The notes under the pieces are model-generated. The model ran no database searches, had not been told where the DNA came from, and saw only the letters and a list, made by a program, of their open reading frames with translations. Made by a program: the position numbers and the translations under genes. A stretch of DNA of 64,000 nucleotides from RYN-133 sp963708645 (lineage in GTDB: Bacteria; Actinomycetota; Actinomycetes; Mycobacteriales; Jatrophihabitantaceae), in assembly GCA_963708645.1 (NCBI GenBank), contig CAVPTA010000007.1, positions 806,001 to 870,000 of the forward strand, given 5' to 3'. Below are positions 48,205 through 57,394 of this stretch, piece after piece (the first letter of the stretch is position 1; each line of letters begins with the position of its first letter).

Positions 48205-48888
48205 GTGCGACTTTTGATCGTCGAGGACGAAGCCAGGCTTGCATCTGCGTTGCAGCGCGGTCTGTCCAATGAGGGCTTCACCGTGGACACGGCGCACACC
48301 GGTCCGGACGGGTTGCACATGGCGCAGGAATCCGCCTATGACGCGGTGGTCCTGGACATCATGCTGCCGGGCCTGTCGGGCTATCGGATCATCGAGCACC
48401 TACGGGCGGCCGAGAACTGGGTGCCGATCCTCATGCTCACCGCCAAGGACGGCGAGTACGACGAGGCCGATGCACTCGACCTCGGTGCCGATGACTACCT
48501 CACCAAGCCGTTCTCGTTCGTCGTGCTGCTCGCCCGGCTGCGCGCGTTGTTGCGTCGCGGGGTGCAGCCGCGTCCGGCAGCACTCACCGTCGACGACCTC
48601 GTGCTCGACCCTGCAGCGCACACGGTCAAGCGGGGCGATACGCCGATCGACCTCACGCCGCGCGAGTTCTCACTCCTCGAGTTCTTGATGCGCCGCGCCG
48701 GGGACGCAGTCAGCAAGGCCGACATCTTGCACCACGTCTGGGACGCCAACTACGAGGGCGACGCCAACGTGGTCGAGGTCTACGTGGGTTACCTGCGGCG
48801 CAAGATCGACACACCGTTCGAGCGGCAGACCGTCCAGACGGTTCGCGGCGCGGGGTACCGACTCACCGCGGATCCCGCTGCGTCCTGA
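48205..48888 (+). CDS. OmpR-family response regulator
   Basis: A 227-aa regulator. The receiver has LLIVEDEARLASAL, phospho-acceptor VVLDIMLPGLSGYR and YLTKPFSF; the winged-helix domain ends VQTVRGAGYRLTAD. AAAGGAG is ~10 nt before GTG 48205. The histidine kinase gene starts 23 nt downstream, so they form a pair. The stimulus and targets are unknown; the divergent LolA-like gene is a plausible target. Confidence 0.92.
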   Translation: MRLLIVEDEARLASALQRGLSNEGFTVDTAHTGPDGLHMAQESAYDAVVLDIMLPGLSGYRIIEHLRAAENWVPILMLTAKDGEYDEADALDLGADDYLTKPFSFVVLLARLRALLRRGVQPRPAALTVDDLVLDPAAHTVKRGDTPIDLTPREFSLLEFLMRRAGDAVSKADILHHVWDANYEGDANVVEVYVGYLRRKIDTPFERQTVQTVRGAGYRLTADPAAS

Positions 48889-48911
48889 CCAGAGCGCCTA
48901 GATTCTGATCC

Positions 48912-50303
48912 GTGTCGCGCTTGGGAGTACTGGCGTGGCCGGGCCGGTACTGGGCGCGGCAGTCGCTGCGTGCCCGACTGACTCTGCTCGCGACGGCGCT
49001 GTTCAGCATCGCCGTCGCGACCGGTGCGGTGCTCGTGATCGTCCTGCAGCGCTACGCCCTGCTGCGCGTCCTGGATGCTTCCGCGCGGAAGACAGCAGTG
49101 GCGGTGGCACATCAGTACAACGGTTTGCCTTCGACCACGGTTATCCCGACCACCGGTGTCACCGCGGTGCAGGTGCTCGACCCGTACAACAATGTGCTGG
49201 CGACCTCACCCGGGCCCGGCGTCGACCACACCAAGTCCTACCTGACCAGGGCGCAACTGGCAGACGCCCGCGCGGGTCAGCGGTTCGACGTGCTCGGCAC
49301 GGGGGGTCCCGGTATCCAACTCCGCGTGCTCGCCCTGCGCGACAACAAATACACCGTTGTCGTCTACACCGACGTCTCACGCGTCGACGACAGCGTGCGC
49401 GTACTCACCAAGGCCGCGTTGATCGGCGCACCGATTGCCGTGTTGCTGCTCGGTTTGTCGATCTACTTCGTGACGACGCTGACGCTGCGCTCGGTTGCTG
49501 CGCTACGGCACGGTGCGGCCGACATCACCGCGGCGGGGTTGTCCGGGCAGCGTCTGCCGGTTCCCGGTGCGCAGGATGAGATCCAGCGGCTGGCCGTGAC
49601 ACTGAACCAGATGCTCGACCGGATCGAGGCGGCAACGGCCCGTCAGCGCACGTTCGTCGGCGATGCGGCGCATGAGCTGCGCTCGCCGCTCGCGTCCCTT
49701 CGCGTGCAGTTGGAGGTTTCACAGCGAATGGGCCCGAGCACCGACTGGCCCGAGCTCATCGACGATGTCCTCATCGACGTCAGCCGCCTCGACCGCCTCG
49801 TCGAGGACCTGCTGGCCCTGGCCCGGCTGGACGAGACGGGGGGCGCATCGGCGCGGCATGAGCAGATCGATCTCGGCGCACTCGTCGAGTCGATCACGCA
49901 GAACTACGAGCACGCGCGCGTGCCGGTCGAGTGTGCGGGGGCGCCCGACATCCTCGTGCTCGGCAGTCGCGACGCGCTGCACCGCGTCGTCGTCAACCTC
50001 GTCGACAACGCGGTGCGCTACGCACGCAGCGGCGTGCAAGTCGATGTCGACGCAGACGGTCCCTTCGCTCGGCTGACCATCACCGACGACGGTCCCGGCC
50101 TTCCCGAATCAGAACGCGAGCGCGTCTTCGACCGCTTCTACCGGGCCGAGACCTCGCGCTCACGCGATTCGGGCGGCACCGGCCTGGGTCTGCCGATCGT
50201 GCGCGATCTGTTGCGCGCCCACAAGGGCACGGTGCGGCTGGTCGCCCGTCCGGATGGTGCGGACGGCCTGCGCGCGCTCGTACTGCTGCCTCGCGAGGGC
50301 TGA
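48912..50303 (+). CDS. Two-component sensor histidine kinase
   Basis: A 463-aa membrane kinase. Two membrane helices (about 20-45 and 165-190) flank an extracytoplasmic sensor of ~115 residues. HAMP-like linker, H-box GDAAHELRSPLASLRVQLEV, N-box NLVDNAVRYARSG, G1 DDGPGLPESERERVFDRFYR and G2 GGTGLGLPIVRDLL follow. It resembles the CutS/TcrY-type kinases. It phosphorylates the adjacent regulator. It converges with pknB, leaving 13 nt. Confidence 0.92.
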   Translation: MSRLGVLAWPGRYWARQSLRARLTLLATALFSIAVATGAVLVIVLQRYALLRVLDASARKTAVAVAHQYNGLPSTTVIPTTGVTAVQVLDPYNNVLATSPGPGVDHTKSYLTRAQLADARAGQRFDVLGTGGPGIQLRVLALRDNKYTVVVYTDVSRVDDSVRVLTKAALIGAPIAVLLLGLSIYFVTTLTLRSVAALRHGAADITAAGLSGQRLPVPGAQDEIQRLAVTLNQMLDRIEAATARQRTFVGDAAHELRSPLASLRVQLEVSQRMGPSTDWPELIDDVLIDVSRLDRLVEDLLALARLDETGGASARHEQIDLGALVESITQNYEHARVPVECAGAPDILVLGSRDALHRVVVNLVDNAVRYARSGVQVDVDADGPFARLTITDDGPGLPESERERVFDRFYRAETSRSRDSGGTGLGLPIVRDLLRAHKGTVRLVARPDGADGLRALVLLPREG

Positions 50304-50316
50304 CCCGGACAACTGC

Positions 50317-52212
50317 TCAGCAGGGCGGCAGGCCGTTGGACGTCGTCGGCGTGGGCGTCGGTGTCGTGGTCACCGTGGTGGTGCTCGATGGGCCGACCGA
50401 GACCGAGGTGATCGGCGTCGCCGGCGGCGTCACCGGGTTCGAGTCGCACGTGGGCGGCGGCTGCACGTAGCGATAGACGGTCAGTGTGATCGACACGTCC
50501 GCCGGATAGGCGTTGCCCGGTGTCGGGCTCATCGACTTGACCGTGCCGTCCTTTGCCTGGTCCGAGGTGTTCACCATCTGGTTCGGACCGATGTTGGTGA
50601 ATTGATCGCGGTTGAGTTCGTTGCGCGCTTCGTCGACCTTCATCTTCGTCACGTCAGGCAGCTTCGACTTGCCCGTCGAAACCCGCAGGATGACGTTCGA
50701 CCCGACCTGTGCGGACGCGTTGTACTTCGGCTTCTGGATCGCCACTTGCCCGGCGGGCTGGTCGAAGGTGTTCACCGGCTTGCCCTGCACGGCCTGCAGC
50801 CCGACACCCTTCAACGACGCTGCCGCATCGGCGAACTTGAGCCCGACCACATAGGGGACGTTGACAACGTTCTTCTTGTAGACCGAATACAGCACGGTCG
50901 AGCCCTGGGCCACCTCGGCATTGGCCGGGATCGTCGAGCCGGCTTGGTCGGTGACCTTGCAGATCAGGCCTTCCTTCGTCGGCGTCGACTTGTCATCGCA
51001 CGGACCCGCGGTCTGCGGTGACTCGGAGTTCGGGACGAGATAGACCACGCACGTGTTCGTCGCGCTGCAATTCGCCTTGTTGCCGAGCTGCTGGTTCGCC
51101 TTGGCCGGCGTCAGGCCGACGAGGTTCGGGACCGCGATCTTCTTGCCGCTGTCGCTGTTCGAGCCGAGCTTGTAGATGAAGAACGCGCCCGCGCCGATGA
51201 CGAGCAGCAACGCGATGACGATCGCCGCCCAGATGATTGCGTTGCGGCGTTCACGCTCGTGATCAGCGGGGTCGGCGTCGCGGTGCGACAGCACGACCGG
51301 CGGCGGAGGGGTGCGCGCGATGAACTGCGTGCGCTCGGCATCGGTCATCACCGACTCGGCCGAGACAGGCTGGTTCGCGAGCGCTCGCTGCAGATCGCTG
51401 CGCATCTCGCCCGCACTCTGATAGCGGTTCTGCGGGTTCTTCGCGAGCGCCTTCATGACGATAGAGTCGAGCGTGCGCGGCAGGCCCGGCACGCGCGACG
51501 ACGGCATTGACGGGTTCTCGCGCACGTGCTGATAGGCGACCGCGACGGGCGAATCGCCTTGGAACGGCGGTACTCCGGTGACGAGCTCGTAGAGCAGGCA
51601 TCCGGTCGAGTAGACGTCCGAGCGCGCATCGACTGCCTCGCCGCGCGCCTGCTCGGGCGAGAGGTACTGCGCGGTGCCGATGACATTCGCGGTCTGCGTG
51701 ACGGTCGCGGAGTTGTCGGCGAGTGCGCGCGCGATGCCGAAGTCCATGACCTTGACCGCACCCGATTGTGTGATCATCACGTTCGCGGGTTTGACGTCGC
51801 GGTGCACCAGACCTGCGCGGTGGCTGAAGTCGAGCGCCGCCGAGACGTCCGCGACGATCTCCATCGCGCGCCGCGGCGGCAGCCGGCCCTCGGTCTTCAA
51901 GATGTCGCGCAGCGTGCGTCCCTCGACGAACTCCATCACGATGTAGGGCTGCGTCGTCCCTTCAGCGCCGACGTCCTCGCCCGTGTCGTAGACCGACACG
52001 ATGGACGGGTGGTTCAGCCCGGCAGCCGACTGAGCCTCGCGGCGAAACCGGTTGAGGAAGGACGGGTCGCGGGCGAGGTCGGCACGCAGCACCTTGATGG
52101 CGACGTCACGTCCGAGGCGCACATCGCGTCCGCGATGCACCTCGGCCATCCCGCCGTAACCGATGAGGTCGCCGAGTTCGTATCGGCCACCAACCAGACG
52201 GGGCTGCGTCAT
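50317..52212 (-). CDS. pknB: PASTA-domain serine/threonine protein kinase PknB
   Basis: A 631-aa membrane kinase. The N-terminal kinase domain (residues ~10-275) has the glycine loop IGYGGMAEVHRG, VAIKVLRAD, HRDVKPANVMI, MDFGIARAL and APE-like LSPEQARGE. A single membrane helix (about 325-347) separates three extracellular PASTA repeats (IAVPNLVGLTPAKANQQLG, VNVPYVVGLKFADAAASL, SKLPDVTKMKVDEARNEL) and a Thr/Pro-rich tail. It senses cell-wall fragments and controls growth; PstP reverses it. Last gene of the operon, with no pknA before it. Confidence 0.95.
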   Translation of the reverse strand: MTQPRLVGGRYELGDLIGYGGMAEVHRGRDVRLGRDVAIKVLRADLARDPSFLNRFRREAQSAAGLNHPSIVSVYDTGEDVGAEGTTQPYIVMEFVEGRTLRDILKTEGRLPPRRAMEIVADVSAALDFSHRAGLVHRDVKPANVMITQSGAVKVMDFGIARALADNSATVTQTANVIGTAQYLSPEQARGEAVDARSDVYSTGCLLYELVTGVPPFQGDSPVAVAYQHVRENPSMPSSRVPGLPRTLDSIVMKALAKNPQNRYQSAGEMRSDLQRALANQPVSAESVMTDAERTQFIARTPPPPVVLSHRDADPADHERERRNAIIWAAIVIALLLVIGAGAFFIYKLGSNSDSGKKIAVPNLVGLTPAKANQQLGNKANCSATNTCVVYLVPNSESPQTAGPCDDKSTPTKEGLICKVTDQAGSTIPANAEVAQGSTVLYSVYKKNVVNVPYVVGLKFADAAASLKGVGLQAVQGKPVNTFDQPAGQVAIQKPKYNASAQVGSNVILRVSTGKSKLPDVTKMKVDEARNELNRDQFTNIGPNQMVNTSDQAKDGTVKSMSPTPGNAYPADVSITLTVYRYVQPPPTCDSNPVTPPATPITSVSVGPSSTTTVTTTPTPTPTTSNGLPPC

Positions 52213-52299
52213 AACCTTCCTGTCCTCACTCGTACGGTCGTGTTGTTGTCAGTGTGGTGGGTGGCCCGGCGCGCCCGGCTCAGCCTCGCCGTCGGAACA

Positions 52300-53874
52300 T
52301 CAGGTGTGACCGTGCAGGTAGGCCTCCATGACCGCCTTCGCCACGGGAGCCGCTGCCACGCCACCGGCCGACTCGTTGCCGTTCACGCCGCCGTTCTCGA
52401 TGATCACCGCGACCGCGATTTTCGGGACACCGTTCACGCTGGCGAAGCCGATGAACCACGCGTCCGGCTGCTCCTGCTGACCGTTCTTGAGCGTGCGCCC
52501 GGTGTCGGCGGTGCCGGTCTTGCCGCCGACGACGACCCCTTGGATGTCGGTGATCGCCGCTTCCTGCCCGGTGCCGTAAGGCTTGGTGACAACGCCTTCC
52601 ATCATCGTCTGCAGCGACTGGGCGTTGGAGGGGTCCATCGCCTGATCGATCTGCGTCGGCTGGGTCTTGGCGATCACGTCGAGATTCGGGGCGAGCTCGC
52701 GATCGACGAGATAGGGCTGCATCAGAGTGCCGTCGTTGGCGACCGCTCCGGCGATCATCGCGCCCTGCAACGGTGTCATCCGCACGTCCTGCTGCCCGAA
52801 CGCGGTGCGCGCGAGAAAGCCCTTCGCGGTGAGGTCGGTCTGTGTCCCTACCGTTGACGACGCGACTGGTAGCGGCATCTGCAGCTGCGTCGAGGGATCG
52901 AAGCCGAACAGCTTGGCCTGATCGAGGATCTTCTGCCCGCCCAGCTGCTCGACGGCCAGCGCCGCAAACGTCGTGTTGCACGACTTCGCCAGCGAGTAGG
53001 CCATCGTCGCGAACTTCCCGTCGAAGCACGTCTCGCCGCCGAAGTTCTCGATGCAGTTGACGCTGCCGGCGGGACAGGACGAGGCCGTGCGTCCAGTCTC
53101 GGGGTAGTAGCCGTTCGGCGCGATCAGCTTCTGGTCGGGTGTGATGCCGTCCTTGAGCGCGGCCGCCGCAACGACGACCTTGAACGTCGACCCGGGCGGG
53201 TAGACCTGATTGAACGCGCGGTTGAGCATCGGCTGCGAAGGGTTCTTCGACAGCCGCGTGAAGTTGCGATCGATCGCGTTGACGTTGTGCAGGCTGAGCT
53301 GGCTCGGGTCGTAGGACGGTGAGCTCGCGGCCGCGAGGATGGCTCCGGTGCGCGGGTCGATTGCGACGACGGCCCCACGGCGGATTGTTCCGTTGCTGCC
53401 TTGCCGCAGGGTCGTGTACGCAGCGTTCTGCGACGCCTTGTCGAGCGTGAGCTCGACACTTCCGCCGCGCGGGTTGCGACCGGTGAGCAGATCGGTCAGG
53501 CGCGTGCCGAACAGCTTGGGGTCATCGCCCGACAGCACCGAATTCTCGGCCGACTCGATCCCGGTCGTGCCGAGGAAGGGGCTCGGGGTGGCGCTGAGTG
53601 AATAGAAGCCGGTCACCGGTGAGTAGACCGGTCCGTCCGGATAGACCCGCAGGTATTTCAACGTGTCGTTGGTTGCGCGCGAGTGGGCGACCGCGGTGCC
53701 GCCGACGGTGATGTCGCCGCGTGGGCTGGCGTACTCGTTGAGCAGCACACGGCTGTTCTGCGGGTTGTCGCGGTAGCTGTTGCCCTTCACGACCTGCACG
53801 TAGTTCAGGTTCACGAACAGCGCGAGCATGAGCACGGCCAACGCCGCAGCAACCTTGCGAATGGAACCGTTCAC
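52300..53874 (-). CDS. pbpA: Penicillin-binding protein (PbpA-type transpeptidase)
   Basis: A 524-aa class B PBP. The N-terminal signal-anchor (VAAALAVLMLALFVNLNYVQ) precedes the transpeptidase domain with SxxK PGSTFKVV, SxN AKSCNTTFA and KTG VVGGKTGTAD. It cross-links peptidoglycan outside the membrane with the RodA-type polymerase encoded just upstream. GTG 53874 overlaps the rodA stop (GTGA). Confidence 0.95.
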   Translation of the reverse strand: MNGSIRKVAAALAVLMLALFVNLNYVQVVKGNSYRDNPQNSRVLLNEYASPRGDITVGGTAVAHSRATNDTLKYLRVYPDGPVYSPVTGFYSLSATPSPFLGTTGIESAENSVLSGDDPKLFGTRLTDLLTGRNPRGGSVELTLDKASQNAAYTTLRQGSNGTIRRGAVVAIDPRTGAILAAASSPSYDPSQLSLHNVNAIDRNFTRLSKNPSQPMLNRAFNQVYPPGSTFKVVVAAAALKDGITPDQKLIAPNGYYPETGRTASSCPAGSVNCIENFGGETCFDGKFATMAYSLAKSCNTTFAALAVEQLGGQKILDQAKLFGFDPSTQLQMPLPVASSTVGTQTDLTAKGFLARTAFGQQDVRMTPLQGAMIAGAVANDGTLMQPYLVDRELAPNLDVIAKTQPTQIDQAMDPSNAQSLQTMMEGVVTKPYGTGQEAAITDIQGVVVGGKTGTADTGRTLKNGQQEQPDAWFIGFASVNGVPKIAVAVIIENGGVNGNESAGGVAAAPVAKAVMEAYLHGHT

Positions 53875-55307
53875 GAGCTGCCCACCGCCACCTGTTGTGC
53901 TTCGGGACGCGCGGGCGGGGTCGTCGGCGGACGCCGCGCCGCATCAGAGATGCGCAGCAGCAGCGCCAACAACACCCAACTGCCGATCAACGACGAACCG
54001 CCGTAGGACAGGAACGGTGTTGTCAGACCGGTCTCCGGAAGTAGTCGGGTGACGCCGGCGACGACCACGAACAGTTGCAGCGCGACGAGGAACGACAGGC
54101 CGGTCGCGAGCAACTTGCCGAACGCGTCGCGCACGGCGATCGCGGCGGCCAGGCCACGTCCGATGAAGATGGAATAGAGCACGAGCAGGGCGACCACTCC
54201 GAACAGTCCGATTTCCTCGCCGAATGACGACACGATGAAGTCGGTCGCGGGCAACGGGACGAGTTCGGGGTGCCCACTGCCCAGGCCCGCGCCGAAGATG
54301 CCACCGGTGCCGAGCCCGAACAGTGATTGCCGCAGTTGGTAGCCGTCGCCGTTGTGCTTGTGGTCGAACAGGTGCAACCACACGTCCACTCGGGTCTGCA
54401 CTGTGCCGAACAGCTGGTAGGACACGTACGCGCCGAGCGCGAACAGCAGCACACCGATGATGACCCAGCTGACCCGTTCGGTCGTCACGTACAGAAGCAC
54501 CACGAACAGGCCGAAGAACATCAGCGACGTACCGAGGTCGTGACCGCGCACAAGCACGCCGATGCACAGCAGCCACACGACGAGCAGCGGTCCGAAGTCG
54601 CGACCGCGAGGGAGGTCGAACCCGATGAAGCGTTTGCGAACCGTGAATCCGATCCGCCGGCCCGCGAGCGCGAGCACGTCGCGCTTGGCCACCAGGTAGG
54701 CGGCGCCGAAGATCGTGAGCAGGATCTTGGCGAACTCACCGGGCTGGATCGAGAACCCGGCCAGCCGGATCCAGATGCGCGCGCCGTTGACCTCGCTGAA
54801 CCGCGCCGGCAACAGTGCTGGAAGCAGCAGGAACACGACACCGATCAACGCGAGCGTGTAGGCGTAGCGCTGCAGCGACCGGTGGTCGCGGATGAGCATG
54901 ATCAGGCCGATGAACAGCGCCACCCCGATCGCCGTCCACAGCACCTGCGTCGGGGCAGAGTCGGAGTAGCTGTTACCGAGATTCTTGGCCTGCTGGGCCA
55001 GCCCGACATCGAGTCGGTGGATCATCACCAGGCCGAGACCGTTGAGCAGCACGGCGATCGGCAGGAGCAGCGGATCGGCGTAGGGCGCGAGCTTGCGGAT
55101 CACCAGGTGCGTGATGACACCGATGACGATCGGCACTGCCGCGTAGGTGATCAGCCGGGTCGAGAACGTGCCACCCTGCGCAGCTTCGACCGCCGCTTCG
55201 GCGGCGACGACGATGAAGACCGCGAAGATGAGCAGCATCAACTCGGTGTTGCGTCGGGTGGGGATCTTCAGCGCCTGGGTTCCCGTTGCGGCCACGGCTA
55301 TCGGCAT
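53871..55307 (-). CDS. rodA: FtsW/RodA/SpoVE-family peptidoglycan glycosyltransferase
   Basis: A 478-aa polytopic SEDS protein from ATG 55307 (in MPIAVAATGTQ). Conserved elements are PYADPLLLPIAVLLNGLGLV, RIWIRLAGFSIQPGEFAKIL, RGHDLGTSLMFF and the C-terminal TGLTTPFLSYGGSSLI. It polymerises lipid II with PbpA. The pstP stop lies 10 nt inside its start region. Upstream open frame is a shadow of pstP. Confidence 0.93.
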   Translation of the reverse strand: MPIAVAATGTQALKIPTRRNTELMLLIFAVFIVVAAEAAVEAAQGGTFSTRLITYAAVPIVIGVITHLVIRKLAPYADPLLLPIAVLLNGLGLVMIHRLDVGLAQQAKNLGNSYSDSAPTQVLWTAIGVALFIGLIMLIRDHRSLQRYAYTLALIGVVFLLLPALLPARFSEVNGARIWIRLAGFSIQPGEFAKILLTIFGAAYLVAKRDVLALAGRRIGFTVRKRFIGFDLPRGRDFGPLLVVWLLCIGVLVRGHDLGTSLMFFGLFVVLLYVTTERVSWVIIGVLLFALGAYVSYQLFGTVQTRVDVWLHLFDHKHNGDGYQLRQSLFGLGTGGIFGAGLGSGHPELVPLPATDFIVSSFGEEIGLFGVVALLVLYSIFIGRGLAAAIAVRDAFGKLLATGLSFLVALQLFVVVAGVTRLLPETGLTTPFLSYGGSSLIGSWVLLALLLRISDAARRPPTTPPARPEAQQVAVGSS

Positions 55308-56905
55308 CCAGAACTTGATGAGCCACTCGGCGTCGGGCTCGGCGATCCGCTGGTGGACGACCCCGGGGTGGGCGACGTGGACGGCGAACTGAGCGGCGGC
55401 GACTTCGTCGCCGAACTCACCACCGACCTGGCGCTCGAAGTCAGATGCGAAACGGCCGAGGACACCGTCCTGACGGGGTGCTTCGTGGGTATCGGGACCC
55501 GCGATGCGCTGATCACCGCTTTCGTGTGAGCAGAGCTGCGCGGCGGCCGCGGCGTGTTGTGTGCAGTCGTACGTGCCGGGCGCGAGGGCGACCTGGACCC
55601 TGACTTCGATGTCGACCTGGACGGCGACTTGGTGCCAACGCTGGACGTGGCGCTGGCAAGCGTCGATCCAGTGTTCGTCGTGGACACCGACGGTGACGCC
55701 GACGGCGAGACTGTCGGGTGGCAGGGCGGCTTGGTCTCGTTGTGCAGCCGCTGCACGATGCGGATCGCATCGGACTTGTTGTTCGCGGTGATGCCCGACT
55801 CGACCTGCTCGCGCCAGGCCGGGTTGAGGTCGGACAGCTTCAGGTCGGTGTTGCGGTAGACCTCGGAGAACTTGATCGGCCCGAACGATGCGTTGACACC
55901 CTGGTAGATGGCGACCTCGTTGCCTGCTCGGCCGACGTAGTACTGCGTCTGCGCCCACGCGTACGTCCCGCCGAGCGCGCCGAAGATCAGCACGAGGATG
56001 CCGAGAATGATCGCCGGCGTCTTCCAGCGTCCCTTGCGCTTGGTCGGCTCGACCTCGGTCGTCGGACGCGGCGGGCGGGCCATCGCGGCGGCGCGCTCTG
56101 CGGCGCTGTCGGTCGGCGACGCCTCAGCGGCCGCCGGATCGACGAATGCACCGTCGCGGACGGGGACGTCGTCGACGACGTCGCCGGGACGTGCATTCAC
56201 GACGTCAGCGACGATGACGGTCACGTTGTCGGGGCCGCCGCCGCGCAGTGCCAGCTCGACGAGGCGGTCGGCGCACTCTTGCGGGTCGATTATGCGCAGC
56301 GCCTCGGCCATCGTCTCGGTCGAGACGACATCGGAGAGCCCGTCCGAGCAGAGCAGGTAACGGTCGCCGTCGTGCGCCTCACGGATGGACACGTCCGGCT
56401 CGACGTCGGCACCGCGCAGCGCGCGCAGGATCACTGATTTGCGCGGGTGATCCTTCGCCTCCTCCGGCGTCAGCTTGCCGGAGTCGACCAGGTACTGGAC
56501 GTAGGTGTCGTCGTGGGTGATCTGGCTCAGCTCACCGTCGCGCAGCAGGTAGGCACGCGAGTCGCCGACATGCACCAGCGCGACGTGCGAGCCCGCGAAG
56601 CGCAGCGCGGTCAAGGTGGTGCCCATGCCGTCGAGGTCGGCGTTCTGTTCGACGGCGTCGGCGATGCGCTGGTTGGCCTCGAGGACGGCCTCACGAAGCG
56701 CGGCGATCAGGTCACCGGGCACGCGGTCGTCGTCGAGCGGCTCCATCGTCCCGATGACGATCTTGCTCGCGACCTCGCCCGCAGCGTGGCCGCCCATGCC
56801 GTCGGCGATCGCCAGCAACCGCGGACCGGCGTAGACGGAGTCCTCGTTGTTACCCCGGACCAGGCCGAGGTCGGACCGGACCGCGTAACGCAGCGTCAGA
56901 GCCAT
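55298..56905 (-). CDS. pstP: PP2C-type serine/threonine phosphatase PstP
   Basis: A 535-aa membrane phosphatase that dephosphorylates PknB and its substrates. The PP2C domain (residues 1-~235) has SDLGLVRGNNEDSVYAG, AIADGMGGHAAGE, LLCSDGLSDVV and GGGPDNVTVIVAD. A single helix (about 293-315) separates a long extracellular Ser/Thr/Pro-rich tail of ~150 residues after the juxtamembrane region. It is 3 nt after fhaB and overlaps rodA by 10 nt. Confidence 0.94.
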   Translation of the reverse strand: MALTLRYAVRSDLGLVRGNNEDSVYAGPRLLAIADGMGGHAAGEVASKIVIGTMEPLDDDRVPGDLIAALREAVLEANQRIADAVEQNADLDGMGTTLTALRFAGSHVALVHVGDSRAYLLRDGELSQITHDDTYVQYLVDSGKLTPEEAKDHPRKSVILRALRGADVEPDVSIREAHDGDRYLLCSDGLSDVVSTETMAEALRIIDPQECADRLVELALRGGGPDNVTVIVADVVNARPGDVVDDVPVRDGAFVDPAAAEASPTDSAAERAAAMARPPRPTTEVEPTKRKGRWKTPAIILGILVLIFGALGGTYAWAQTQYYVGRAGNEVAIYQGVNASFGPIKFSEVYRNTDLKLSDLNPAWREQVESGITANNKSDAIRIVQRLHNETKPPCHPTVSPSASPSVSTTNTGSTLASATSSVGTKSPSRSTSKSGSRSPSRPARTTAHNTPRPPRSSAHTKAVISASRVPIPTKHPVRTVSSAVSHLTSSARSVVSSATKSPPLSSPSTSPTPGSSTSGSPSPTPSGSSSSGCR

Positions 56906-56908
56906 CTT

Positions 56909-57394
56909 CTAACGCAACTCCAGCACGGTCTTACCGATGCGGAGCGGGACGCCGACCTCCATGGGCACGGGTCCGTCCAGCTTGCGCTGCCCGAGGTAGG
57001 TGCCGTTGGTCGAGCCGAGGTCTTCGACGACCCACATGCCGTCCTGCAGGCTGATGCGGGCGTGTCGAGTGCTTGCGTAGTCGTCGGTGAGCACGAGCGT
57101 CGAGTCGTTCGCGCGGCCGATCAACACCGGTGCGCCGGTGAGCCCGATCCGGGTGCCTTGCAGGCCGCCCTCGGTCACGATGAGCTGGGTCGGTCCGCGG
57201 CCGGCACCGCCGCCGCCACGGGTGGACGGGGCCGCGGCCTTCGAGCCGCGCCGGCGCGCCGGTGGGGTGGCAACGCGAGCCTGCCCGCTCGTACGCAGGT
57301 CGCCGCGGATCACCCGGACTGCTGCGAACACGAACAGCCACAGCAGCGCGAGAAAGCCGAACCGCATGACCTGCAGTGCGAGCGCCGAATTCAC
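56909..57394 (-). CDS. fhaB: FHA-domain protein FhaB (FipA-like)
   Basis: A 161-aa protein from GTG 57394, overlapping the fhaA stop (GTGA). An N-terminal membrane helix (FGFLALLWLFVFAAVRVI) is followed by a basic linker and a forkhead-associated domain with VLIGRANDSTLVLTDDYAST, RHARI and LGSTNGTYL, which binds phospho-Thr peptides. It links PknB signalling to cell-wall synthesis. Length matches the mycobacterial protein of about 155 aa. Confidence 0.92.
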   Translation of the reverse strand: MNSALALQVMRFGFLALLWLFVFAAVRVIRGDLRTSGQARVATPPARRRGSKAAAPSTRGGGGAGRGPTQLIVTEGGLQGTRIGLTGAPVLIGRANDSTLVLTDDYASTRHARISLQDGMWVVEDLGSTNGTYLGQRKLDGPVPMEVGVPLRIGKTVLELR

